A stretch of DNA of 64,000 nt from assembly GCA_014058105.1 (NCBI GenBank), contig JACGCM010001368.1, positions 1 through 64,000 of the forward strand, in the 5' to 3' direction. The DNA comes from Kingdonia uniflora. Its lineage: Eukaryota > Streptophyta > Magnoliopsida > Ranunculales > Circaeasteraceae. A program made the position numbers and the translations under genes. The notes below the pieces were generated by a model, which saw nothing but the letters and a program-made list of their open reading frames with translations, was not told where the DNA came from and did no database searches. Shown in pieces: positions 26,525 through 38,450 of this stretch (positions are counted from its first letter, which is position 1; each line of letters starts with the position of its first letter).

Positions 26525-28812
26525 ATGGTGGGCCGAGGAGGCACCACAACCCCACCACCACCTGATCACCCATCAGCATCACCATCACATCCAACAAATT
26601 TAAAGAGCAATACTTCTCACCCCATCAAAGTACCTTCTTTTACTTCCGTGGATCTGAAGATTTTAGCTCGGGGGATTCCACTGAAGAGCTCAGATCCGAA
26701 AATTACTGAAGAAGAAAGGAAAGTTTTCAAGTTAATCCTCGAGGCTAGAGGAGAGAAGTTGAACCCGACGGAGGAAGGGGGAAGTAAGAAGACTCCATCT
26801 CCAGCAAAAGTGAAGAGATTCTCTTTCCACGAGAAAAGAATTGCAAAACTCTATGTGGAAAGGGAAGCTAGAGAAAGAGAATGGCAAGCAAATCTTGAAG
26901 AAGTGCAAGAGGAGTGTGTCGAAGATGCTGATGAAGAAGATAATGAACAGGACAGGGAAGAGAAAGAAGAGAACAAGGATAAAAAAACTCCATAAGCTCG
27001 GAGGATGATGATGATGATTCAGATGGTTACAGTGGAGAAGAAGAAGAAGTAATCAAAGAGCAAGAAGAACGATGGATTAAGCTTGTGATAGAAATGAACA
27101 ACAAATACCCAAGTTGTGACACTCATGGTGCGTCTTTCTGCTTGAGAGATTTAACGATGGCAGCTGGAGGTTTTAGCCTCACCAATGTGAGTGCTCCTTT
27201 CTCAAAAGAAGAACAAGAATTCTTTGTTATAATACTAGCAAATTATAATGAGAATGGAGCAAGGGAGGAAAGACCAGAGAAAGGAAATATTGGACATACC
27301 AAAGAGGATGAGGCCAAAGAAGTAGATGATACTGTATCACCTTTGGATATGGTGCCATGTGCAGAGACAAATTGTGAGAAGAATTCGTGTAATAAGAACT
27401 GCCCTAAAAAGATTCTCAAATGGAGTTTCTGTTTAAGAAGCTGTCACAAGGAAGGTGAGAAGGAGAAGAATGATTACACAGAGAAGGAGTACAAGTGTGT
27501 AAAGCTATGCCCAAAGCACGGGGAGAACATAATGGGAGTTTGCACCATTTACAGTAGAGAATTGGAGGAGCATACCAATTGTGTGTGTCATTGCTGCAAT
27601 AAAGGAAAAGGTAGAGTAGACGAGGACAGTGGAGATGTCATTGATATAGACAAGAACCACACTAAAGCTACTATGAGCTGGGCTAACATCATTGGGAAAC
27701 AGTCTAAAGGAAGAGGTAAGTCTGCTTTGATTTACACTCCTACTATTGTTAATGGATCACCAGTGATTGAAGTAACACATGAAGATTATGCTAACCACAA
27801 GAATGAATATGAGGGATACTTGGTGGGAAACTTTGTGGGCAGAAGACTTGCCTTTCCTTTTGTTAGGGAAACTCTGAACCATCTTTGGGGCTTAAAAGGA
27901 GATTTTAAAATGTCTTTAGAGAATGACTGTACTTATTTCTTCAAATTTGATCTCCAAGAAGATAAGGAAAAGGTACTGGAGTTGGGTCATCAATTCATTG
28001 CCAGTAGAGTATTTTTAATTAGACCATGGAGGCCGTTTATTGAAGCTGAGGCTACTACAATCACAACTATCCTAATCTGGATTATCCTTAGGAACATCCC
28101 AGTTCATATGAGACACCCAGAAGGGATTGCAAGAGTAGCAAGTGCTATTGGGAAGCCTATCTGCTTGGACAGAGAAACTGAGGAAAAAACAAGGAATGAA
28201 TTTGATAGAGTTAGTGTGGATATTGATCTTAACAGCAACCTACCCCAAGTGATCCCAGTCATAATCAACAAGATGAAAACTATCAATGTTTCAGTGGAAT
28301 ACAATTGGATACCCCCTAAGTGTGAAACTTGCCAAGTCTTTGGACATAACTACTTTACATGCCCAACGAGAGAGGAGCTAGAGACCAAAGAAAAAGCTAA
28401 CGAAAATCTTAGAAACCCGAACAGTGGGAATATGGCCAGAGCAGGGATAACAAATGAGCATAGAAGATATGAAGGAAGGAGTTACCCAAGTTTCATAAAA
28501 GTAAATGGAGGGGGATGGTCACAGCCAAAACTCAAACAAATGGCAAAAAGAAATGCCTACCAAGCAACACAAAAATATGTTCCTAACCAGCAAACAGGAG
28601 ATAAAGGGGAGAGTTCATCTAAAAATCGATTCCAAGAGCTAAGTGAACAACAACTACAAGAGGAAAACAAGGACATAGTGGGATATGAGATTGTTGTCAA
28701 TAGAAGAGAGTCAGAACCAGTGCAGGAGGCTGAAGGTAGAGGGCTGAACAAAGAAAAAGGTTCCTTTGACACTAGAAAAGATAAAGATAAAGAAGGGACC
28801 CTAGTCTCTTAG
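26525..28812 (+). pseudogene. LINE B ORF1, RNA-binding protein with one frameshift
   Basis: ORF1 proteins of L1 elements bind the element's RNA and form its particle. I place the start at ATG 26525 (MVGRGG), since LINE C begins alike (MEGRGG). The first frame ends at 26995; a second frame continues from just after the A7 run at 26981-26987 to 28812, and the text between is open in that frame, so a single-base indel explains the break. In order: a Pro-rich N-terminus, a Lys/Glu-rich charged segment (about 26870-27070), a Cys-rich module at 27358-27447, a DUF4283-type domain (about 27770-28310), an intact CCHC knuckle at 28321-28362 (CETCQVFGHNYFTC), and a polar tail. The break in a homopolymer could also be a consensus error. 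Confidence 0.88.
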
Positions 28813-30335
28813 GAGGGATCAGAGAACCCGCCTTCAAAAAGTCATAAAGTTAGCCTAAATTCATGAAAAGGAGAGACGGGAAAGAGAGGCAGTTAGTTCT
28901 CCTTCCAAGGATAAATACTTGCACAAGGAACAGATAACTCCAAAGAAGGGATTGGAGGAAGGGTCAACACAAAGAAAAAAGAATAAGAAATGAGTTACAC
29001 CCTAGAGATGAATCATAGTACGAAAGAGTGCAATAAACTCCTTATAAGAGATTGTGAGACCTATAAAAGAAGAAATATCCTGAGTGCCAGTCAAATGGTG
29101 AGGGAGAAATACTTATTTATATTTAGTTTGTTTTTGTGTACAGGGTAAACTATAAGGAGCATGGAGCTGGCAACTTTAAGGTTATCTTGCAGGGGCCTTC
29201 CCCCAAGATACACAAGTCTAAAATAAACATGAGAGAGTCTGTGAGTTATCTAGATGTTGATAGCAATATCATAATATTTAGTTCTTACTATGAGTCTTAT
29301 AGATGGGAAATAAATAGTATAATACTATTGCTTAACTACTTTTGGTTCAGGATGTTGGTCTTGAGGATAGCTATTGATACATGCAACTGTAATAGCCGAT
29401 ATCTAATAATTAAAAGGAACATGAGGGATTTTCAATACCTCATATGTTCTATTAATTATGGGATGCTCCTGGAATTCAAGCTGATGGGACCTGGCAATAT
29501 GACTAAAATATTTTTATACAACTATGAGTATGCCTATACTACTTGTAAGGTTAAAAATTGTATAGTTGTTTTTATTTACAATTGGTGGGGCAAAGTGATG
29601 ATGTTAGGGAGTGCTAGTGCTAGCATCTTATCTAGAATTAAAGGAAATTTGAGGTATGAGGCAGATCTTCTTCCATATCTCATTTACTCCCTTAATTTTT
29701 GGATCCTCCCTAAAATCAAGGACTTAATGCATGGGTTGATCTTTGAGGATTTTTGTTTCAAGACCATATGTGGCTCCCTTAGCAATGAGTATCTTATTAC
29801 TACTAGTGAGGTGGCACCTATTATCATAGTACTACATTACACCCTCTGGTACAGAGAGCTGGTCTTAGGATGCGCTATAATTATAGGCAAACGATTTATG
29901 GAACAATCTTCTGGTTGTAATTGTGGGTTTGCAAAATTTTAAGAGTTATGAGGAATGAGGCAGATCTATTGATCCTAAGACTATTTCCATACCTCAAAGA
30001 TTCTTAAAATTTTTGGGATCACATATCTAAAAGCAAAAATCCTTCTATTACTGTTTATTATGGTAATAAGAAGATTATTGAGACAAACCTTTGGAAAGGG
30101 AAATTTACGGATCCTTCCCAAACACACAAGGTGATTTGCATGCCTAAGAGTAGCACTATTATAATAGTAAATAATTGTAACAAGTATACAGGTTATCTCT
30201 ATGCTTATTGTAAAGGGCTGATTATAATAGGAGAATTCTATGTGAAATTTTGTGCCAGCAAGAACATAAAGGCAAAGGTAGAGAAATGTAGGAGAGTTTT
30301 GTGCTCTAAGCAAGGTAACAATAAAACTCAAGGTT
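28813..30335 (+). other. LINE B inter-ORF linker with degenerate internal repeats
   Basis: This is 1.5 kb of AT-rich sequence between ORF1 and ORF2. Similar passages recur: GAGGTATGAGGCAGATC near 29651 and GAGGAATGAGGCAGATC near 29950 (299 bp apart), with a weaker relative near 29423. GATCCTTCCCAAACACAC near 30110 resembles GCCTTCCCCCAAGATACAC near 29195. A 268-codon open frame at 29136-29942 starts without ATG and resembles nothing I know; I treat it as incidental. The 3' part is shared with LINE A. Confidence 0.7.
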
Positions 30336-33300
30336 ATGTATAAGCCTGCTGCCTGGAATGTAAGGGGTTTAAACTGCCCTATTAAGCAAAAAGAAGTTAC
30401 TAGAATTATTCAGAAACATGATATCTCTCTTATGGGCCTTCTTGAAACTAAAATTAGAAAGGATTGTTTTACTGCTATTACTAATAGAATGTGCCCTTCA
30501 TGGATTTGTGAAGGGAATTTTGAGGTTGGTAATAAGAGTAGAATGATCTTGTGTTGGAATCCTAATTTGTTTTCTGTTGTTGTGATTGGTAGGACCCAAC
30601 AAGCTTTTCGCTGTACTGTGGAGTGGCAGTATAATTCCATTCTTGTATCCTTGATTTATGGTTATAATGAGAGCAGTTGTAGGGAAGCTCTGTGGAGGGA
30701 TCTTTCTCTTCTTAAAAGCAATATTCAAAAGCCTTGGATCCTGCTAGGTGACTTCAACAGCCCATTTAACTCTCAAGATAAGCTAGGAGGAAGAGAAGTT
30801 CATGATACTGTAATTACTATGTACCAAAATCAAATGCTCAATAACAAGCTCAGCGACCTCAACTACAAAGGAAGTTATTTCACATGGAGCAACAAGCAGA
30901 GAGGCAGCAACAACATTCAAAGTAAAATTGACAGAATTTTGATTTTTGAGGAATGGAGCAACAAATATAGGGCAGCTGAAAGGGAATTTTTGCTACCTGG
31001 AATCTCTTATCATTGTCCCATGGTTGTAAGGATTAAGGAGGACACCGCTAAAGGTAAGAAGAGCTTTAAATACTTTAATTATTGGGCCAAAGAAGAAGGG
31101 TTCCAAGAGCTCATAGCAGATGCTTTTAGAGGGCACCCTACTGGCAATGCTCTCTTCACTCTACACTCAAAACTTAATAATGCTAGATCTGCTATGAGAG
31201 ATTGGAGCAAGGCTAAAATTTGTAATGTTGAGAATAAAGTGAAAGAAGCTAGATGCTTACTTGACCACATTCAGGCTAACTTGCTGGTGGACCCTACTAA
31301 TGAGATTTTGATGAGAGTGGAAAAAAATGCTATATACAACTTCACAACTCTAGCCAAAAAAGAGGAGTCTTACCATAGACAAAAGGCCAGGGCTGACTGG
31401 CTTACTATGGGAGACACTAATTCTAGCTACTATCATAGAGCAATTAAGGGAAGGAGAGCAAGGAATGCTATCTTGAGCATCAAGGATGAGCAAGACAACA
31501 CTATTTATGAACCTACCCTAATAGCTAAAGAAGCTATTAATTACTTCAAGCATATTCTAGGCCAGGGAAAAGTTGATATTGACATTGAGAAGATTCGAGG
31601 GCTTTATTTTAAAAATAAAATTCAAAATGAGGATAAGGCTAGCTTAGAGAAAAAGTTTCAGATGAAGAGATTGAGCTAGCCTTGTTCTCTATTAGTGATG
31701 ATAAGGCCCCAGGCCCTGATGGGCTAAATGCCAACTTTTACAAAAGTACTTGGAAGAGAATTAAGAAAGTTTTTTGTAAAGGTATTAACAACTTTTTTAG
31801 GAAGGGTAGGATGCTGAAACAAATTAATACTACAGTGGTTGCCCTTGTTCCAAAAACCCTTAATCCCAATACTTTTGGGGATTATAGGCCTATATCTTGT
31901 TGTAATGTGACCTACAAAGTTATATCTAAGATCTTAACGACTAAACTTAAAAGAGTGTTGCCCCCTCTCATTAGTAGTAATCAAGCTGCTTTTGTTGAAG
32001 GTAGAAGCATTACAGATAACCTTATGATTAGTCATGAACTGCTTAGGAATTATCATAGGAGCTCTAATAAAACTGATTGCACAGCCAAAATAGATCTTAG
32101 GAAGGCCTATGACCTAGTTCGGTGGGAGGCCATTGAAACTATTTTGAGTATTCTGGGCTTCCCTAAAGTTTATATTGGTTGGGTTATGGAATGTGTGTCT
32201 ACAACGTCTTACTTCATCTCTGTGAATGGTTCTCAAGAGGGGTTCTTCCAAGGTAAGAGAGGTCTCAGACAAGGTGACCCCATATCTCCTTATTTATTTG
32301 TGCTCATAATGGAAACTTTTGGTTTATTGCTAGCTGAATCAGTGGATACAGGTATGTTTGATCTCCATAGTAAGTGTTCTAACCCCACTATTACTCACCT
32401 TGCATTTGCAGATGATTTGCTAGTATTTTTCAAAGGAAATGTGAACTCAGTCAACTCTATCAGAGCTAGTCTGACTACTCTAAATAGAATTAGTGGACTA
32501 GAGGTTAATCTCTCCAAATCAGCTATTTATTTTTCAGGGACAGATGATGTGAACCAACAACAACTTGCCGCAACTCTGGGTTTCAACATAGGCACTCTGC
32601 CTTTTAAGTACCTTGGACTGCCTCTTATCTCCACAAGGCTTAAGGCTAGGGACTGCAACATTTTGGTGGAGAGGATTACTTCAAGGATACACTCTTGGAG
32701 GTATTCTTATCTTTCATTTGCAGGTAAGCTCCAATTAATCAAATCTGTTCTTAACTCTATACATATATATTGGACTAGCTTATTTATTTTGCCTAAAAAG
32801 ATCATGAACCAAATTGAGAACACTTTCTCTAAATTCCTATGGCATGGAAATGAAAAGAAGAGAAGTGTTCCTATAAGGTGGAATAGCCTTTGCTACCCTA
32901 AGGAAGAAGGAGGATTAGGTCTAAGAAGTCTAGAAAAGTGGAATGAGGCTGCTATTATGAGGCATCTCTGGAAGTTGGCCTCTAAAAGTGAGTCTATATG
33001 GGCCAAATGGGCTGATACAAACTTACTTAGAAAAAGAAATATTTGGTCTATTGATATTCCTAGAGATTGCTCCTGGTGTTGGAGGAAAATTCTTAAGATA
33101 AGAGATAAAGCTAAGCTTATGATCAAACACCTTATTAACAAAGGAGAGCAAACCAGTTTCTGGAATGACCCCTGGCATGATAAAGGTATCCTCTTGAATA
33201 AGTTTAAACAACATCACGGTATGACTCCTACCTCAAACTTGATACTAAAGTTTCTACTTTCATTATTGATGGGGAATGGTCTGTTCCTCCACATATCTAT

Positions 33301-34488
33301 TATGATCTGCCTGATATCATGAATAGACTGCCCCAAATTGTAGCTAGCAATACTAACTATGACAAGATAGTATGGACTCCTAATAAGATAGGTGTCTATA
33401 CTGTTTGTGATACTTACGAGCACATAAGGCAGTCTAGAATTAGATTGACTTGGACTACAATTTGCTGGAACTCATATGTCATTCCAAAATAAGGATTTAA
33501 AGTTTGGCAGGCTATGAAAGGAATCCTGGCTACTCAGGATAGGCTTTTTCAAAGGCATGTGTTGAGCACTTCTCTTTGTACTTTTTGCAAAAATGCCCTT
33601 GAAAGTACATCTCATTTACTTATGGACTGTGTTTTCTCTTATGATATATGGTCTAAAATTCTTGCTATTTCTGGATTTTATAGGAACATTGGAGATTTTT
33701 ATGAAGAAGTGGAATGGCTCTCAAAATTGAAAAAAAAGGATACTGCTACAAAGATTGTGCACGCCAGTTTCTGCTCCTTTGTGTACCATATATGGAGAAC
33801 AAGGAATGATGTTGTCTTCAGGAACAAGTTTAGCAATTGCCCTAAGGTGATTAGACAAATCACAAATGATGCTTATACAAGGTTGAATGCCACTATTGTC
33901 AGAGCAGCTGATATTGTAAGGAATAGAGAGTGTATTGGAGCTTGGCACCTACACCCAGACTATGTTCTACTACCTAAAACTGTACTTTTATCATGGGACC
34001 TACCTCCACAGGGTATCTGTCTTCTTAATTCTGATGGGTCTTATACTAGCTCAAGAGGAGGGACTGGAGGCATTATAAGGAATTCTGAAGGTATAGGCAT
34101 AATAGCCTATGCAGGAATGTTAGAGCCTGTTGATATTGTGCTTTATGAGATGCAAGCTATTTTACAAGGGCTTGAAACTGCTGTGAACTTGGGACTCCCA
34201 AGACTGTGGGTGAATACTGATTCAACTTGTATGGTGTCTTATTTGAGAGATGGAGTCATCCCACCATGGAGGTGTTTACATACTTATAATGCTATATTGA
34301 CTATGATCCTGAGGTTCGAGGAATTCAAGATTTTTCACAAATTTAGAGAAGTGAATGAATGTGCAAATTTTCTTGCTGGATACCTGACATGTAATAGTTT
34401 TGCGACTTATATCCCTAGCTCTTTTCCAATGGAACTGTATAGATATATAGATAAGGATAGAAGGGGTAAATCAGTCATTAGGATGTAA
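30336..34488 (+). pseudogene. LINE B ORF2 (endonuclease / reverse transcriptase / RNase H), three lesions
   Basis: The frame opens at ATG 30336 with the endonuclease (EEP) motifs WNVRGLN, LLETK, LIYG, GDFN and SKIDRIL. The SDH box reads SYH at residue 225. RT motifs follow: KAPGPDG (31703), DYRPISCCN, AKIDLRKAYD, GLRQGDPISPYLF, and the catalytic FADD near 32406. A zf-RVT-like Cys/His segment (CTFCK, HLLMDC) is at 33580-33630. RNase H follows near 34030 (NSDGSY, YEMQAI, NTDST), with Asn where its last Asp is usual (ECANFLAG). Breaks are a one-base loss in an A run at 31650-31654, a one-base loss near 33218, and TAA at 33490-33492 where LINE A has CAA. LINE A is intact at all three points. The enzyme would nick DNA and prime reverse transcription; as it stands it cannot be made whole. 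Confidence 0.93.
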
Positions 34489-34555
34489 CTCTTTCTATCT
34501 AGTTATATAACTGGTCATGGGGTCCGCCTAACCCTATTTTGCTATTGAAAAAAGA
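34489..34555 (+). other. LINE B 3' UTR and short A-rich end
   Basis: The text GGTCATGGGGTCCGCC is shared with LINE A, followed by a short impure A tract (TTGAAAAAAG). The tail is shorter than that of LINE A. Confidence 0.75.
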
Positions 34556-34571
34556 AAACTTCTCAGAATTG
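34556..34571 (+). repeat. Possible right target-site duplication of LINE B
   Basis: AAACTTCTCAGAATTG follows the LINE B tail and pairs with 26221-26236. The following satellite text is type 1, whereas the left flank is type 5. Confidence 0.55.
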
Positions 34572-37260
34572 CAATTTAAAGCATCAGAGAGGGTTGAAAT
34601 CCGAACCAATCATAAATAGAAACTGGGAGTATTGTGATATATTTGGTAACTATCCTAGCATGTTGTCGGTCGAAACGAAACTCTTTAAATCGATCCAACC
34701 TCACAAACGTGTTGCCAAAATCCAAGCTTCTCCGAATTGCGATCTAAAGCATCATTGAGGTACGAAATATGTACCAATCAAAAATAAAAACTGGGAGTAT
34801 TACGATTCATTTGGTAACTATCTTGGCATGTTGTCTGTTGAAACAAAACACTTAAAAGGGATCCAACCTCTCTAACTAGTTACATGTGGCAAAGCTTTTC
34901 TGAATTACGATCTAAACCATCGGAGAGGAACATAATCCGTACAGGTCAAAAATTCAAACTGGGAGTATTGCGATTCATTTTATTACTATCATAGCATGTT
35001 GTCGATCGAAGCGAAGCTCTTAGAAGCAATCAAAACTCTCAAACGAGTTGCCGGTATACAACCTTTCATAATTGCGTTCTAAAGCATCAGCGAGGTACGA
35101 AATTCGTACCAGTCAAAAATTCAAACCGGCAGTATTGCGATTTATTTGGTAACTATCCTCGCATGCTGCCGGTCGTAACGAAACTTTTAGAAATGATACA
35201 TCCTCCCAAACGAGTAGCCGGTAGCCAAATTCTCAGAATTTGGATAGAAACCATCGGAGTGGTACATAATCCGTACCGGTCGCATTGCGATTCATTTGGA
35301 AACTATCCAAGCATGTTGTCGGTCGAAACAAACTCTTAAAAACGGTCCAACTTCTCAAACGAGTAGCCGGTATCCAAACTTCTCAGAATTGCGATCTAAA
35401 GCATCAAAGAGGTTTTAAATCCGATCCAATCATAAATAAAAACTGGGAGTATTGCGATTTATTTGGTAATTATCCTAGCATATTGTCGGTCGAAACGAAA
35501 CTCTTTAAATCGATCCAACCTCTCAAACGTGTTGCCGGTATCAAAGCTTCCCGGAATTGCGATATAAAGTATCATTGAGGCACGAAATATGTACCAATCA
35601 AAAATATAAAGCGGGAGAATTGCGATTCATTTTATTACAATCCTAGCATGTTGTCGATCGAAGCGAAACTCTTAGAAGCGTTCCAAACTCACAAACGAGT
35701 TGACGGTATCCAACCTTTCATAATTGCGTTCTAAAGCATCGGAGAGGTATGAAATCCGTACCAGTCAAAAATTAAAACCGGCAATATTGCGATTCATTTG
35801 GTAACAATCCTCGCATGCTGCCGGTCGTAACGAAACTTTTATAAATGATACATCCTCACAAACGAGTAGCCGGTAGCCAAACTTCTCCGAATTTTGATAG
35901 AAGCTATCGGAGTGGTACATATTTCGTACAGGTCAAAAATTCAAACCGGGAGCATTGCGGTTCATTTGGTAATTATCCAAGCATGTTGTCGGTCGAAACG
36001 AACTCTTAAAAGCGATCCAACTTCTCAAACGAGTAGCCGGTATCCAAACTTCTCAGAATTGCGATCTAAAGCATCGGAGATGGTTTAAATCCGAGCCAGT
36101 CATAAATAGAAACAGGGAGTATTGCAATTTATTTGGTAACTATCCTAGCATATTGTCGGTCGAAGCGAAACTCTTTAAAGCGATCCAACCTCTCAAACGT
36201 GTTTCCGGTATTATAGCTTCTCGGAATTGCAATCTAAAGCATCATTGAGGTACGAAATATGTACAAGTCAAAAATACAAACCGGGAGTATTGCGATTCAT
36301 TTGGTAACTATCGCGGCATGTTCTCGGCAGAAACAAAATTCTTAAAATCGATCCAACCTCTCGAAAATTGCATGTAGTCAAGCTTTTTCTGAATTGCGAT
36401 CTAAGCCATCGAAGAGGTATATAATCCATATCGGATAAAATTCAAACCGAGGGTATTACGATTCATTTGATAATTATCCTATCATGTTATCGATCGAAGC
36501 GAAACTCTTAGAAGCGATCCAACCTCACAAACGAGTTGCCGGTATCCAACCTTTCATAATTTAATTCTAAAGCATCGATGAGGTACGAAATCCGCACAAG
36601 TGAAAAATTAAAACCGGTAGTATTGCAATTCATTTGGTAACTATCCTCGCATGCTACTAGTCGTAACGAAACTTTTAGAAATGATGCATCCTCTCAAACG
36701 AGAAGCCGGAAGCCAAACTTCTCAGAATTTCGATAAAAACCATCAGAGTGGTACATAATCCGTACCGGTCAAAAATTCACACCGGGAGCATTGCGATTTA
36801 TATGGTAACTATCCAAGCATGTTGTCAGTCGAAACGAACTCTTAAAAACGATCCCACTTCTCAAACGAGTAGCCGGTATCCAAACTTCCCAGAATTGCGA
36901 TTTAAAGCTTCGGAGAGGTTTGAAATCCGAACCAATCATAAATAGATACTGGGAGTATTGCGATTTATTTGTTAACTAACCTATCATGTTGTCGGTCAAA
37001 ACGAAACTCTTTAAATCGATCCAACCTCTCAAACGTGTTGCCGGTATCCAAGCTTCTCTGAATTGGGATCTAAAGCATCCTTGAGGTACGAAATATGTAC
37101 CAATCAAAAATACAAACTGGGAGTATTGCGATTCATTTGGTAACTATCTTGGCATGCTGTCGGTTGAAACAAAACACTTAAAAGGGTCCAACCTCTGGAA
37201 CAAGTTGCAGGTAGCCAAGCTTTTTTGAATTGTGATCAAAACCATCGGAGAGGAACATAA

Positions 37261-38450
37261 TCCGTACAGGCCAAAAATTCAAACTGGGAGTAGTGCGATT
37301 CATTTTATTACTATCCTAGCATGTTGTTGATTGAAGAGAAACTCTTAGAAGCGATCCAAACTCACTAACGAGTTGTCGGTATCCAACCTTTCATAATTTA
37401 GTTCTAAAGCATCAGAGAGGTACGAAATCCGTACCAGTCAAAAATTAAAACCGGCAGTATTGTGATTCATTTGGTAACAATCCTCGCATGCTGCCGGTCG
37501 TAACGAAACTTTTAGAAATGATACATCCACACAAACGAGTAGCCGGTAGCCAAACTTCTCAGAATTTCGATAGAAACCATCGGAGTGGTACATAATCCGT
37601 ACAGGTCAAAAATTCAAACCGGGAGCATTGTGATTCATTTGGTAACTGTCCAAGCATGTTGTCGGTCGAAACGAACTCTTAAAAACGATCCAACTTCTCA
37701 AACGAGTAGCCGGTATCCAAACTTCTCAGACTTGCGATCTAAAGCATCGGAGAGGTTTAAATCCAAACCAGTCATAAATAGAAACTGGGAGTATTGCGAT
37801 TTATTTAGAAACTATTCTAGCATATTGTCGGTCGAAGCAAAACTCTTTAAATTGATCCAACCTCACAAACGTGTTGCCGGTATCCAAGCTTCTCTGAATT
37901 GCGATCTAAAGCATCATTGAGGTACGAAATATGTAGCAATCGAAAATACGATTCATTTGGTAACTATCATGGCATGTTGTCGGCTGATACAAAACACTTA
38001 AAAGCGATCCAATCTCGAGAACAAGTTATATGTAGCCAAGCTTTTCTGAATTGTGATCAAAACCATCGGAGAGGAACATAATCCGTACAGGCCAAAAATT
38101 CAAACTGGGAGTAGTGCGATTCATTTTATTACTATCCTAGCATGTTGTTGATTGAAGAGAAACTCTTAGAAGCGATCCAAACTCACTAACGAGTTGTCGG
38201 TATCCAACCTTTCATAATTTAGTTCTAAAGCATCAGAGAGGTACGAAATCCGTACCAGTCAAAAATTAAAACCGGCAGTATTGTGATTCATTTGGTAACA
38301 ATCCTCGCATGCTGCCGGTCGTAACGAAACTTTTAGAAATGATACATCCACACAAACGAGTAGCCGGTAGCCAAACTTCTCAGAATTTCGATAGAAACCA
38401 TGGGAGTGGTACATAATCCGTACAGGTCAAAAATTCAAACCGGGAGCATT
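37261..38450 (+). repeat. Recent tandem copy of an 821 bp HOR unit
   Basis: Position 37261 and position 38082 start nearly identical text (TCCGTACAGGCCAAAAATTC onward), which runs for about 370 bp in the second copy before diverging. The unit contains a type 2 monomer with a 15 bp loss (CAATCGAAAATACG) near 37935. The same loss and neighbouring variants are found at 20018-20640 in S2, on the far side of LINE B. Confidence 0.85.

Larger units (their letters stand above)
26237..34555 (+). mobile_element. LINE B: full-length L1-type retrotransposon
   Basis: The element runs from a 5' UTR through ORF1 (26525-28812), a 1.5 kb linker, ORF2 (30336-34488) and a 67 bp 3' UTR ending in a short, impure A run (GAAAAAAG). 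It is about 8.3 kb long. Satellite in the same orientation lies on both sides. It closely resembles LINE A over the shared 4.7 kb. Lesions are few: one frameshift in ORF1, and two frameshifts plus one stop in ORF2. It therefore looks fairly young but not autonomous. Confidence 0.95.

Noticed and set aside
29136..29942. A 268-codon open frame as a gene in LINE B
   Set aside because: It starts at GTG rather than ATG, has a composition like the surrounding AT-rich linker, shows no known domain, and follows internal DNA repeats.
26237..34555. LTR retrotransposon
   Set aside because: There are no long terminal repeats, no integrase or protease motifs, and the RT is of the LINE type with an A-rich 3' end.
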